Assembly (NCBI GenBank): GCA_020073545.1
Contig: JAIQEZ010000002.1
Location: 29,660 to 93,659, forward strand
Direction of reading: 5' to 3'
DNA from: Terriglobia bacterium
GTDB lineage: Bacteria; Acidobacteriota; Terriglobia; UBA7540
DNA length: 64,000 bases
The notes beneath the pieces were generated by a model. That model had not been told where the DNA came from. It did not search any database and was given only the letters and a program-made list of their open reading frames with translations. Position 1 is the first letter of the stretch. Each line of letters opens with the position of its first letter. Below are positions 1 through 8,730 of this stretch, in pieces. The position numbers and the translations under genes are program-made.

Positions 1-266
1 AAAAGGTCGGGCTTCTCTTCTGTCAACAGCTTCCTGAGACTTACTTGCTCCCACCATACCCTCGCTAGCGGGGTCATTCCCTTGGTGGGTGCAGCTACAA
101 ACCTTACGTTTTTAGGAAGCGGTGGCAGTTTGGGAATGGTTTCAGAAGGTAGGAGAACGACATATTCACAATCAGGAGCCATTGTGGCGGCATGGCGCAG
201 GAAATCGCACATGTAAGTCAGTGCCCCGCCCATTTTTACCGACGCTGCCTTGATGACAACTTTCAT
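1..266 (-). CDS. glycosyltransferase, GT4-like (partial, 3' part beyond window)
   Basis: The frame opens at ATG (264-266) and runs off the left edge, leaving 88 N-terminal residues. It begins MKVVIKAASVKMGGALTYM, the first beta strand plus glycine loop typical of GT-B family 4 glycosyltransferases, and continues with an RVWWEQ segment often seen around residue 70 in such enzymes. Only one base separates it from the stop of the preceding GT4 gene, so the two are co-transcribed. It would add a sugar to the lipid-linked repeat unit of the exopolysaccharide on the cytoplasmic face. The family assignment rests on the N-terminal domain only; donor and acceptor cannot be told. Confidence 0.7.
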   Translation of the reverse strand, partial: MKVVIKAASVKMGGALTYMCDFLRHAATMAPDCEYVVLLPSETIPKLPPLPKNVRFVAAPTKGMTPLARVWWEQVSLRKLLTEEKPDL

Positions 267-267
267 G

Positions 268-1410
268 CTAACTTCTTGTTCCTAACAGTTCCCGCAACGA
301 GGCTTGCACCCAATGCTGGGTGAAGTTCTCCGATGCCCATTGCCGACCGGTCCTGCCCATGCGGGCCGAAAGCTCCGGGTTCTGAAGCAGTGTCAGCAGA
401 GCTCGGGTCAGTTCCTCGCCGGAGGAGGGGTCGATAACAAAGCCGGTCTTGCCTTGGACCACCGCTTCGGCGGCGCCTCCGCTGCGACTGCCCACTACGG
501 GTTTTCCTGCGAGCGCCGCTTCAACGTAGACCCTGCCGAAACCCTCCCCTCGCCAGCGGCCCTCCGAGACCGGTGCTCCGCTCGGAAGGACAAACACGTC
601 GCAGGCATGATAGTAAGCTGCAAGCTGCTCCTGTGTGACTCCTCCAGCAAATGTCACTCGCTCACGGACCCCCAGATGGCGTGCAAGGTTCTCCAAGGTC
701 TCTCGATTGTCCCCTTCTCCCACGATAACGTAACGGAGGCGCGGCGTAGTCCTGAGCAGAGCTGGCATTGATTTCACAACCCTGTCGAAGCCCTTGTAAG
801 CATGTGATTTGGAAAGGCTTCCAACCGACAAGAGAACCTTCTCGCCTTGTTTCGCAGTACTGTCACAGGAGGCGTGGCCGTTTCCAGAAAGGAGCATGCT
901 CGCAAAGTGGTCTGGGATCGCGTTATACAGCACCTTTGCTTTTGCCTCCGGAATGCCATTTACCTCGCACACCTTCCGAGCGGTGAATTGGCTCACGGGG
1001 AGAATCAAATCTGCCCTCTTTAGCGCGCCTGCCTCGGATAAACGAACACCAGCCCAAGCCTCCGCATCGTGGCAAGCTACCCAGTAAGGCGTTCCCAACA
1101 CCGCCCGGACCAAGGCCGCGACTGGGGCAAGACAGACGTGGCTGCAGACGATCAGGATGTACTTCTCATGTCCAACCTCCAAAGCCTTGGCGGCAAACCG
1201 CACCTTGTCAAACAGGCGCAAGCGGTCAGTTGTAGTCTGGAGGACGCGGTAGCCGCGCGGGGCATCCTCGGGGACTCCACTCCCAAACAGCGCCAGCACA
1301 TGCACGTTGTCAGGCCCCAGCAACTGGCCCAGCATCGACGCCAGAGTGGACGTGTACCGGGCAATTCCGCCCCGTGTGTAAATATCTGTGGCTAAAATCA
1401 GGATTCTCAT
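268..1410 (-). CDS. glycosyltransferase family 4
   Basis: A 380-residue GT-B glycosyltransferase that would transfer a nucleotide-activated sugar to the growing polysaccharide repeat unit. The N-terminal acceptor domain has the glycine loop YTRGGIARYT (residues 11-20). The C-terminal GT1/GT4 domain begins near LLSVGSL and has YVIVGEGDNR, HACDVFVLPS and EGFGRVYVEAALAGKPVV, the last being the E-x7-E nucleotide-sugar motif. An unusually long basic insert (SEGRWRGEGFG) precedes the EGFG motif. The ATG at 1408-1410 overlaps the TGA of a decayed paralogous N-terminus immediately upstream; the next gene starts one base after its stop. Substrate unknown. Confidence 0.9.
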   Translation of the reverse strand: MRILILATDIYTRGGIARYTSTLASMLGQLLGPDNVHVLALFGSGVPEDAPRGYRVLQTTTDRLRLFDKVRFAAKALEVGHEKYILIVCSHVCLAPVAALVRAVLGTPYWVACHDAEAWAGVRLSEAGALKRADLILPVSQFTARKVCEVNGIPEAKAKVLYNAIPDHFASMLLSGNGHASCDSTAKQGEKVLLSVGSLSKSHAYKGFDRVVKSMPALLRTTPRLRYVIVGEGDNRETLENLARHLGVRERVTFAGGVTQEQLAAYYHACDVFVLPSGAPVSEGRWRGEGFGRVYVEAALAGKPVVGSRSGGAAEAVVQGKTGFVIDPSSGEELTRALLTLLQNPELSARMGRTGRQWASENFTQHWVQASLRELLGTRS

Positions 1411-1658
1411 GGACGGCGTAGTAGTGGCAGGGCCTTCATTGCAGACTGAATCTTTGCGGCGGCTGTCAATCGGCCAGTCACGGGCCCAAACACACGAAAG
1501 CGCAGGTGCAAGTCAGGAGGGTCACCGTAACCCAATGGAGCGAGAACACGGACGTTTCCTGGCCCAAGCAGGTCTGCCAATCCTGACGCGGAGGTGTGGG
1601 TGTAACGGGCAATTCCGCCGCAGGTTTATATATCAGTGGCAAGAATCAGTACCTTCAT
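1407..1658 (-). pseudogene. decayed N-terminal fragment of a GT4 glycosyltransferase paralogue
   Basis: On the minus strand, ATG (1656-1658) opens MKVLILATDI, then an in-frame TAA, then TCGGGIARYTHTSASGLADL and LLGPGNVRVLAPLGYGDPP, ending RRP and TGA at 1407-1409. This aligns residue by residue with the first ~80 residues of the intact GT4 just downstream (MRILILATDIYTRGGIARYT, LLGPDNVHVLALFGSGVP). The stop replaces the Tyr codon of the IYT segment. The remaining ~300 residues are missing, and the fragment's terminal TGA overlaps the intact gene's ATG. It is a truncated tandem paralogue, probably left by recombination that kept one full copy. The 116 bases upstream (1659-1774) hold no gene. 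Confidence 0.8.
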
Positions 1659-1774
1659 GTACCGACCGCAATCATCGCGCAAAAGCACACACTGGAAAAT
1701 GAAAACGGGAGAATAGAAACCGGGAATTGGAAAGTCGAAACTGGCGAATAGAGAGTGGCACACAGCTCTGCACG

Positions 1775-2626
1775 TTAAGCCTGGCAGTATAGGAGGTGCT
1801 GGTGCGCGACATCATCGTGAACGCTGGTCAAACCGGCTAGAGGAAGGAACCGGCAGTGGCTGAACCCGGCCCCTTCTGCAAGGCTGAGCATCCGTTCGGG
1901 AGATCGCGAAAAGCAATCGAGCCCGCACCTGAGTTTCACACGACCGCGCAAGGATGTGTCGCCCAGCCAATCAGCCTCAGATTTCCAGCCCACACCATTG
2001 ATCACGACATGCATGAGCAGCCGTCCGCCCGGACGCAGCATGTGATGAACGGTCCGAAGCGCCTCGCTCAGTACGGCGTCCCGAAGGTGCTGAGCAACCG
2101 CGAACGAGTACGCCAAGTCGGCAACACCCTCGTACTCGGACGCCCGAATAACATTGACGTACCGGATGTTGGGGGCGCCGTTCAAGACCCGCGCGCAGGC
2201 GAGAGCACCCTCGGAAACATCGCAGGCGATGACGCACTTAGCAAACAGCGCGGCCTCAACGGCCATGTAGCCCGGACCGCATCCGTAATCCACAACCACG
2301 TCGCCGGGACTAATATGCGGCCTGATTACATCGTGAACGATTTGGCGGCGAGAGACTCTGTTTCGTTGTGCTTCTTTTTGCAACACACCTCCCGGTACCC
2401 AAACCCGCCCATCCTTGTCAAAAATGTAATGGGGGCTGAGCGAAAGCATGCGCAGAGCAATTCCCTCCCGGTATATGGCGGGTGCCCTATCGATTAGTAG
2501 GCGGGCCCACCATGCCCCAAGAAAGTTCTGAGAAGTCCCCCAACCCATCGCCGGGGTGTACCGAAGCAGGGATTTGAGTTCCTTCAACACTCGAGAAGGA
2601 GACCAAGCTTTACACTGCATTCTCAT
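1775..2626 (-). CDS. class I SAM-dependent methyltransferase
   Basis: A 283-residue cytoplasmic methyltransferase. SAM motif I is VVVDYGCGPG (near residue 110), followed by an acidic motif II region (VIACDVSEGA) and a post-I segment LRPGGRLLMHVV. In a polysaccharide cluster it most likely methylates a sugar or caps a glycan, which is an inference. A longer frame exists upstream, but it would lie inside the preceding polymerase gene. I chose ATG 2624-2626 because it overlaps that gene's TGA by four bases (ATGA), the usual translational coupling pattern. Target unknown. Confidence 0.8.
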   Translation of the reverse strand: MRMQCKAWSPSRVLKELKSLLRYTPAMGWGTSQNFLGAWWARLLIDRAPAIYREGIALRMLSLSPHYIFDKDGRVWVPGGVLQKEAQRNRVSRRQIVHDVIRPHISPGDVVVDYGCGPGYMAVEAALFAKCVIACDVSEGALACARVLNGAPNIRYVNVIRASEYEGVADLAYSFAVAQHLRDAVLSEALRTVHHMLRPGGRLLMHVVINGVGWKSEADWLGDTSLRGRVKLRCGLDCFSRSPERMLSLAEGAGFSHCRFLPLAGLTSVHDDVAHQHLLYCQA

Positions 2627-4167
2627 GGACGGCGAGTCAGTACTGGAAATGATGTAGCCAGCCTTTTTCGTTGGGTGCTGGAACCGTAAATCAGCCGACG
2701 CAAAACATAGAGGATGGCCAGCAGTTTGATCAGACCCGTCCACATAGAAAATACGTCCGGTTCAAGAGGGAAGCCAAAGAGGAAAAGGGCGGCGTATACG
2801 AACAAATCCCGTGATTCCACTCCACCGCTCACGCGGTTCGTGAACCACTGGGCGACGATGCCCAAGACGAACATCCCCACCGGGATCCCCAACAAGCCGA
2901 ACTGGAGGTATAAGTCACCTGGATATGTGATCGCGGTGGAGCTGCCGACATTGTCAAGGTTTTCAGAGCCTCCCCTCAGAGCAACGGTGAACCATCCACC
3001 TTCCTGGAGAATCGGTTTGGACGGCCAGAGAAACCGTGGAACGAAGGGATAAAACGGAAGCATCCACCAGTGTATGTCGCCTTTCACCATGCTCGCCCGA
3101 GGACCCAGTGAGAGCACCTCGGCAACGCTCGTGAGCAGGTCCAAGCGCCGGAGCGTATGGTCCAGCCCTTCGCGCCAGAGATCGCCTGTGGTTGACTTAC
3201 CTTCCTCCATTTTGCTGAAGGCCATTTGGCCAGCGCGCGCCCCTCCTTCAAAGCTCGTAACTTCCGCACCCCCTCCACGCACTAACGAACGGTAGGCGTC
3301 GGAAACAGGATAGAGAAGCACCAGTGCGAAGAACGGAATGACAAGCCACCGCAGGTTTAGCCTTCGCTTAACGAACGAGGAGACAAGCGCCACCACGATA
3401 AAGTTTTGAAGCACCAAGCCCTTCATCCCGGAGATCAAGCCCCAGCAGACTTCCGATGAGAGGACTGCTACGAAAAGCAGCCTCCAGAACGGATCATAGC
3501 GTTCGCGATACCTTTCGATAGCGACGATGATGAGAGCCAGAGTTCCGAGTTGCGAAACGTAGTTCAGCACCTGCATGGAAGCGAGATTCTCGAAATACTT
3601 TTCCCCGGACGCTGTGTATGAAAACAATTGGCTTTTCAAGAGGTAGAACCTAGTGACGAAGGCGACGGCAAACAGCGCTGCAAACAGTAACACTGCGCGA
3701 GCTTTGTGCACCTCAGGCACAATGCTTTGTGTGCCCGGGCCTGGGGAAATCCGGTCGCCCTTCTTGCGCCGGGCCAGCTCACAACCAATCCAAAAAGCCA
3801 TCATGCCCAAAATGACGTAGGAGAGTGCACGGCCCAATTCTTCGCCGTCTGGGGATAAGTTGCTGACGAGCTGCGCCGGATCTATGAAATTGCGCAGAGG
3901 GAGCAGCCCAAACTGGAGGAAAAACATGGCAGTCATGAAAACCGGAAGTTCAAACAATTGCAGTTTGCCTCGTCGAATTCTTGACACTACAAATACGGCG
4001 GACGAAGCACCGTAAAAGCCAAGTAAGGCCAGATACCTTTGCAGTTGAACCCTCTCGCCGCCGAGAATGAAGGTTACTCCCCACACGATTGCGCCCAGCG
4101 CGAGGCTCAGCAAGACCAGAACGTGGAGCGGAGTAAAGGCCGTCGCCGGCGGGCGCCTCACTTGCAC
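2623..4167 (-). CDS. Wzy-like oligosaccharide repeat-unit polymerase (integral membrane)
   Basis: A 514-residue polytopic membrane protein with about 11-13 hydrophobic segments, beginning near residue 13 (HVLVLLSLALGAIVWGV) and separated by short charged loops. A long non-hydrophobic loop lies around residues 290-380. The layout fits Wzy/O-antigen polymerases, which join lipid-linked repeat units on the periplasmic side; sequence conservation in that family is low, so this rests on topology and context. The start codon appears to be GTG (4165-4167) without a strong ribosome site. It is coupled by ATGA overlap to the methyltransferase downstream. The locus also encodes an O-antigen ligase-like protein at 11188-12678, so one may polymerise and the other ligate. 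Confidence 0.7.
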   Translation of the reverse strand: MQVRRPPATAFTPLHVLVLLSLALGAIVWGVTFILGGERVQLQRYLALLGFYGASSAVFVVSRIRRGKLQLFELPVFMTAMFFLQFGLLPLRNFIDPAQLVSNLSPDGEELGRALSYVILGMMAFWIGCELARRKKGDRISPGPGTQSIVPEVHKARAVLLFAALFAVAFVTRFYLLKSQLFSYTASGEKYFENLASMQVLNYVSQLGTLALIIVAIERYRERYDPFWRLLFVAVLSSEVCWGLISGMKGLVLQNFIVVALVSSFVKRRLNLRWLVIPFFALVLLYPVSDAYRSLVRGGGAEVTSFEGGARAGQMAFSKMEEGKSTTGDLWREGLDHTLRRLDLLTSVAEVLSLGPRASMVKGDIHWWMLPFYPFVPRFLWPSKPILQEGGWFTVALRGGSENLDNVGSSTAITYPGDLYLQFGLLGIPVGMFVLGIVAQWFTNRVSGGVESRDLFVYAALFLFGFPLEPDVFSMWTGLIKLLAILYVLRRLIYGSSTQRKRLATSFPVLTRRP

Positions 4168-4302
4168 GCCACGGGCTAACGAAGTGGATGCGCTAAAGAT
4201 TTTGACCCCTTGTGAAACCGCCCGCTGGTAGGAGAGGATTCGCGGAAGCAGTACGGCGGACCGAGGCGGCTTCGATCTTATGGACCCTTGGTCTAAGATA
4301 CC

Positions 4303-5343
4303 TCATAGGGTCTGAGACTCCCCGACCTCGACAAGCCGCTGAGTGTGTAGTCCCAGGATTTCAAACATCCTTTGGAGCCTCATTTCGTAGGTGTGTTCGT
4401 TATGAGCGTGGGCGTAGGCGCGGTCAGCGATCTCTCGCCGTTCCTCAGGATGGGCGAGGTAATAATCGACTTTTTCCCTCAATTCCTGTTGGGTTCTAAA
4501 CGTAACAATTTCTTTCTCTGGCTCAAACAGGTCGGGAAGTGCAGGCTTCCAATCAGCAATCTGGAAAGCCCCGCAGCCAGCGGCCTCGAATAATCTGCAA
4601 TTGACTCCCTCGATTTCACCATAGTGCATGGTGTTGAGTACGATCTTGGCCGCAGTGAACGCCTTCGCCTTTTCTTTTTCGGCAACGTATTCGTCCTGAT
4701 AAGTCACTCGAAGGGGGGAGGAGAGCCATGCGGGATAACTCTTACCCCAGATCTTCATGTCGTAATTTGCGAAGATCTCCAACGACTTTGCCCGGTAGTA
4801 GTACATGTTGGAGGCGGTCACTAGGTCGCAGCCGTACTTGCGTCGATCCTCGATGCTCAATTCAACTCTCCGGTGCCAGAGGCTATTGCATGCTTCAGGC
4901 AAGTAGAAAGCATTGAGGGCCAGTTTGTCACGGAAGACGCGTACCATGTAAGGATCCTTGAGGAACCACGCATCCAAATCGCTGGCCAGCAGATACTGGC
5001 GGCCCAAGTTGACAAGGTGGTCCGGATACCATGCGGCAATTCTGGCCGAACATGTACTCCGGAGTTGCCGCACGACAGAGGGTGGCAGTGTTCCATAGGA
5101 AAGCAGAATCATGTCTGGAGCAAACTCCTCCGCTGCCCGGACAAGTTTGCCTTGTCGTCTCTGTTCATATTTCGGGAAGAGCCGAGGGACAATCGTCCAG
5201 AAACCTGCCCATAGGACGTTCAAACGTCGGTGAATCGGGGTCTCCTCAACCACCATGACCTTATGCCCCATGCGGCGGGCGGTCACGGCGATATTTCGAG
5301 CGAAAGAATCCGGATAGAACTGGCCTGAGACCAATATCTTCAA
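4303..5343 (-). CDS. CgeB-like glycosyltransferase
   Basis: A 346-residue protein with the two-domain layout of CgeB/Glyco_trans_1_2 proteins: an N-terminal Rossmann half (MKILVSGQFYPDSFARNIAV), a middle segment with AWYPDHLVNLG and DAWFLKDPYMV, and a C-terminal half with KIVLNTMHYGEIEGVNCRLF and EAAGCGAFQIAD, which is the conserved nucleotide-sugar site of this group (NxRxFE/AxGxG type). Expected role: sugar transfer in assembly of the exopolysaccharide repeat unit. A 94-base gap precedes it and a 135-base gap follows; I see no gene in either. Confidence 0.8.
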   Translation of the reverse strand: MKILVSGQFYPDSFARNIAVTARRMGHKVMVVEETPIHRRLNVLWAGFWTIVPRLFPKYEQRRQGKLVRAAEEFAPDMILLSYGTLPPSVVRQLRSTCSARIAAWYPDHLVNLGRQYLLASDLDAWFLKDPYMVRVFRDKLALNAFYLPEACNSLWHRRVELSIEDRRKYGCDLVTASNMYYYRAKSLEIFANYDMKIWGKSYPAWLSSPLRVTYQDEYVAEKEKAKAFTAAKIVLNTMHYGEIEGVNCRLFEAAGCGAFQIADWKPALPDLFEPEKEIVTFRTQQELREKVDYYLAHPEERREIADRAYAHAHNEHTYEMRLQRMFEILGLHTQRLVEVGESQTL

Positions 5344-5437
5344 GCTCGTGGCCCTCCGCTTCTGTCCCTACTCGGACTCCAACATCCCCTCCGTTCCATG
5401 AAATCCGGGGATAAGCCTAAGCCCAGGCTGTGCCGGT

Positions 5438-6742
5438 TCAGCGCCCTATTGTCGAACGCGGCTCTCCTATTTGGCACTCGAGAGCCTTGAGAATTCCCTC
5501 GACACACTTGTCATAACCGAAACCGCTTATGATCTCTTGCGAGCGTGCGGCCATTCGCTCGCGCAGGCCAGGTTCTGTTACCAGCCTACGGATGGCTTGG
5601 CCAAGGGCCCCCACGTCGCCGCAGGCGTAAACAAACCCATTCTCGCCATCTCGTACCAGATCCCCATCTCCCCACACGCCCGTGCGATCGCTGACAATTA
5701 TGGGAAGGCTGCACGCCATTGCTTCGTTGGTCACCAAACCCCTCGGGTCCCGCGACGAAGGGAGCACGAAGATATCGGAGATTCCGTATATTTCGGGCAG
5801 CTCACTTTGATTCTTAAAGCCTAACAAATGAACATTCTTAAGAGCTAGCCGTTTGATCTCCGACTCAAGAAAGGGTCTGAGTTCGCCTTCACCTGCGAAG
5901 GCAACCGCAATATGGGGAACGCTCTCACGCAGCGAGAATGCGGCGTACAGCAGGTCCTGCGGGCGCTTCCAGGGGACGAGTTTGCCGACGAAAAGCAGGA
6001 CTAGGGACTCTGGTGCAACCCCTAAGCGGGCTCGGAATTCATCGCGCCTGCTCTTGACCGACGCTGCCCTACCTGCGAAGTAATCGTTGTCCACAGCCAA
6101 CGGGACAAAGAAGCACTTTTGCGGCTGGACCCCGAAGGACTCGTAAAACTGTCGATTAAACGTTCCAGTCACCAAGAACGCCGCTACCCTACGGAACAAG
6201 CGCGCCAGGAGAGGGCGTCGGACAAGCTGGAAAAACCGTGACTTAGAAGACTCGTAGAGCGCGTTAGTGTCGCCATATATCATCACAGGCACCCTGCCGA
6301 GCCAGGCGCCGAGGAATGCAAGCCAAGAAGTAAGCTGGCCCCACCCAAATAAGATGGCAGCGTCATAGGTACCTTTTGATAGCTCGGCTACGACTTGGGG
6401 GGAGGTGCAGCTAAAGAAGCTACGGATGTTCTCTGAGAAGTACGCGGGCAAGACCCTATAGTGATAACCCTCAAGCAGCGGGACGTCCCACTTGACCTTC
6501 AAACCGAATCCGGGGTCGGAATACGTTTGAAAGCCCATGAGACTGCTGTATAGGACGGTGCAGTCGATCCTAGGCTCCTCTGCAAGACGCCTAAAAAGCG
6601 GAACGAAATACTGGATAGGGTGGGTAATCACGACGGCAATCCTGTAGACACTTCTTGGGAGAGGATTCTGGCGCAGGGCGCTGTCCGGATTAGTGCTCAA
6701 GGGCGGAAGGTCAGAACGCCCGGGCAGTGTCACAGGTGCCAT
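5438..6742 (-). CDS. glycosyltransferase family 4
   Basis: A 434-residue GT-B enzyme. The N-terminal half contains VVITHPIQYFVPLFRRLAEE, a common opening of GT4 enzymes in surface polysaccharide loci, preceded by about 30 poorly conserved residues. The C-terminal GT1 domain starts at LVLLFVGKLVPWKRPQDLL and has VAFAGEGELRP, GISDIFVLPSSRDPRG and NEAMACSLPIIVSD (E-x7-E type site). The start is uncertain: ATG 6740-6742 overlaps the preceding gene by 13 bases and lacks a clear ribosome site, so a start some residues later is possible. It lies between a GT2 and a CgeB-like enzyme on the same strand. Confidence 0.87.
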   Translation of the reverse strand: MAPVTLPGRSDLPPLSTNPDSALRQNPLPRSVYRIAVVITHPIQYFVPLFRRLAEEPRIDCTVLYSSLMGFQTYSDPGFGLKVKWDVPLLEGYHYRVLPAYFSENIRSFFSCTSPQVVAELSKGTYDAAILFGWGQLTSWLAFLGAWLGRVPVMIYGDTNALYESSKSRFFQLVRRPLLARLFRRVAAFLVTGTFNRQFYESFGVQPQKCFFVPLAVDNDYFAGRAASVKSRRDEFRARLGVAPESLVLLFVGKLVPWKRPQDLLYAAFSLRESVPHIAVAFAGEGELRPFLESEIKRLALKNVHLLGFKNQSELPEIYGISDIFVLPSSRDPRGLVTNEAMACSLPIIVSDRTGVWGDGDLVRDGENGFVYACGDVGALGQAIRRLVTEPGLRERMAARSQEIISGFGYDKCVEGILKALECQIGEPRSTIGR

Positions 6743-7752
6743 GGTGCTGCGGTGCCCATTCCCCGACTCTGGTTCGCGACGCTCCCTCGACCCAATTCGC
6801 TGGGAACCCTCAGGTTGGGTTTAGGATATCGCCAGTATCCCTCCCAGATCCCTTTCAGGACCGGGCGAACAAGCTCGAACTCTCCGCGCAACAACCGGGC
6901 TAACACTGCCCTGGGATAGAAATAGAAAATGCCCAGAACATTAAACACCAACTGATGCGCCAGGTTGCCGTGCCGACGAATCAACCAGGCGCGATTCCGT
7001 ACACCGTAAAAAGCAATGGTAGGAGGAAAACGCTTGAGCGTTGCGCTCATTAAATGCCGAACACCGGAGCCCGGAACGAAGCAAATTCTGTATCCGGCCT
7101 TGCGCGCACGGAAGCAAAGATCCGCATCCTCACACACCAAGAAAAAGCTTGCATCAAAGGCTCCAATTCGTCGAAGAGTCTCCCCTCTCAACATGATGGC
7201 GGCGCCGCAGACAAAATCGACATCCGTGGGCCCAAGCGGCGCTTCTGGGTAGGGCCAGTGCGAAGTCCTCCCCGAAAAAAGCCTAATGCGCTGACCACAA
7301 TTCGGGGACGATTCATAACCAATATCGATGAGCGGACAGCCGGCAATTCCGATGCGCCGATCTCGCTGCATCGCCTCCACCAGCGGCGTGAGGCAGCCGG
7401 GGTCAGCGACGGTGTCGTTGTTCAGAACAAACAAGTAGTCAGCGCCATCTGCGAGGGCCCTTTCAATTCCACGGTTGTTGCCCCCTGCGTAGCCCTCGTT
7501 TTGGGAGTTGATTAAGAGTTCAATACGTGGATCGGTAAGGGCCTCTCGGAATCGCGCCACCGAGTCGTCGGTGGAGGCGTTATCCACCACAATCGCCTTG
7601 AAGTTCGGATACTCAATCTTGAGGACCGAATCGACACAATTCAGCGTTAATTGCGCACCGTTGTAGTTCAGAATGACGACGTAGACAAGTGGGGCGCTTG
7701 GGCTGAGAGGATCAAGTTGCTCCACAGTTGTCTGAGTCCTTTGGTCAAACAT
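6730..7752 (-). CDS. glycosyltransferase family 2 (rhamnosyltransferase-like)
   Basis: A 340-residue GT-A enzyme. The N-terminal nucleotide-binding core reads YVVILNYNGAQLTLNCVDSV, followed by VDNASTDDS and the metal-binding FVLNNDT (DxD-equivalent NND, near residue 112). Further on, GAAIMLRGETLRRIGAFD and FFLVCEDADLCFRARKAGYR form the acceptor/catalytic ED motif typical of WbbL-type rhamnosyltransferases; the actual sugar is unknown. A hydrophobic C-terminal stretch (LVFNVLGIFYFYPRAVLA) probably holds it at the membrane. ATG 7750-7752 has AAGGA nine bases upstream. Confidence 0.88.
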   Translation of the reverse strand: MFDQRTQTTVEQLDPLSPSAPLVYVVILNYNGAQLTLNCVDSVLKIEYPNFKAIVVDNASTDDSVARFREALTDPRIELLINSQNEGYAGGNNRGIERALADGADYLFVLNNDTVADPGCLTPLVEAMQRDRRIGIAGCPLIDIGYESSPNCGQRIRLFSGRTSHWPYPEAPLGPTDVDFVCGAAIMLRGETLRRIGAFDASFFLVCEDADLCFRARKAGYRICFVPGSGVRHLMSATLKRFPPTIAFYGVRNRAWLIRRHGNLAHQLVFNVLGIFYFYPRAVLARLLRGEFELVRPVLKGIWEGYWRYPKPNLRVPSELGRGSVANQSRGMGTAAPWHL

Positions 7753-7912
7753 TTGCCGGAGTCCTTGCCAGGCGCAAGACGCGCAGCGCCTCCTCGTAAA
7801 CCCCTACTGGCAACTCGGGAGATCCGTTCTGTTGCCCCCTTTGTCTCCGGTGGGAACAGAAAAGGAAGTCGTAGTCTTGGGGGCGTGCGCGGTGCTGTGC
7901 AGGCCGGTACAT
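7745..7912 (-). CDS. small ORF, 55 aa, or remnant of a lost gene
   Basis: The gap between two glycosyltransferase genes holds a 55-codon frame that fits it almost exactly. Its ATG (7910-7912) lies two bases after the TGA of the upstream gene, and its TGA (7745-7747) overlaps the next start by eight bases. The product begins MYRPAQHRARPQDYDFLFCS and ends EEALRVLRLARTPANV; it is basic, soluble, and has no signal peptide or membrane segment. I do not recognise it. It could be a true small protein or a leftover end of a deleted glycosyltransferase, given two other remnants in this locus. The packing argues for translation; nothing else does. Confidence 0.35.
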   Translation of the reverse strand: MYRPAQHRARPQDYDFLFCSHRRQRGQQNGSPELPVGVYEEALRVLRLARTPANV

Positions 7913-7914
7913 GT

Positions 7915-8730
7915 TCAATTATGGAGGATGCTGAGCCGATATAAGAGCTGCACGGTCTTCTGGTGGATCGCCTTTGCGCGTGCAAACAATTCCGGGTTCC
8001 TTTCTTTGCACCTACGGGCAACGGGGACAAGCGCATCTTCCAACCGCCGGAGCCGGCTGCCCATTCGGAAGCTGTCGCTCGCACCTGCATGATTGAAGAC
8101 CGTGTTGTAGTAACTAGGGAAAAAGGCAGCCCGGAACCGTGACTGTTTCGCGAACCTGTCTTCGTAATCAAGCTCGCATTCCTCCATCCGGCACCTTTCC
8201 CGGTACTCACCCAGGTAATGAACCAGCTCATTCCTCTTGAGGTGGGGGCAGTCCGAGTAGACATGTTGAGTTAAAGGGGATGAGCTGGACTCTCTGCAGA
8301 TTAGGTAGCAGTCTGGGCCTTCGAGGTCACGAATCCTGAACTCCGCGTTCACCCCGTGAGCAACTCCGCAAAACTTAACGAGACCAATGTCGGGGTGAGC
8401 TTCCATCAGGAGGACCGTCTGCTCCAAGTACCGCGGCGGCCCCTGGCATTCCCAATCGTCCTGAATCTGCAAGATATACTTCCCGGCGCACTGCTTGAGG
8501 CCGGCGTTGGTGTTTGCCCCCAGTCCTCGATTCTTTTCGGAAGCAACTAACTTCTGAATCGGCAATGTCCGCATTTCCGCTTGCATCCACTTGGGACTGC
8601 CATCATCGGCGACTACCAGTTCAACATTGGGGTAGTCGTTGTTGCGAAGGAAAGACAGCACGGTCCTTTGGAGAAGATGAATCCGCCTGTAGGTTATGAA
8701 CAGCACCGAAACCAGAGGACCTTGGTTCAT
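7915..8730 (-). CDS. glycosyltransferase family 2
   Basis: A 271-residue GT-A enzyme with SVLFITYRRIHLLQRTVLSF at the N-terminus, VVADDGSPKW and the metal site LQIQDDWEC. The second half is short and lacks a membrane anchor. It includes HLKRNELVHYLGEYRERCRM, EECELDYEDRF and YYNTVFNHAGASDSFRMG, reminiscent of hexosyltransferases acting on lipid-linked glycans. The ATG overlaps the TGA of the flippase gene (8727-8730, ATGA), so translation is coupled to flippase production. Donor sugar unknown. Confidence 0.85.
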   Translation of the reverse strand: MNQGPLVSVLFITYRRIHLLQRTVLSFLRNNDYPNVELVVADDGSPKWMQAEMRTLPIQKLVASEKNRGLGANTNAGLKQCAGKYILQIQDDWECQGPPRYLEQTVLLMEAHPDIGLVKFCGVAHGVNAEFRIRDLEGPDCYLICRESSSSPLTQHVYSDCPHLKRNELVHYLGEYRERCRMEECELDYEDRFAKQSRFRAAFFPSYYNTVFNHAGASDSFRMGSRLRRLEDALVPVARRCKERNPELFARAKAIHQKTVQLLYRLSILHN

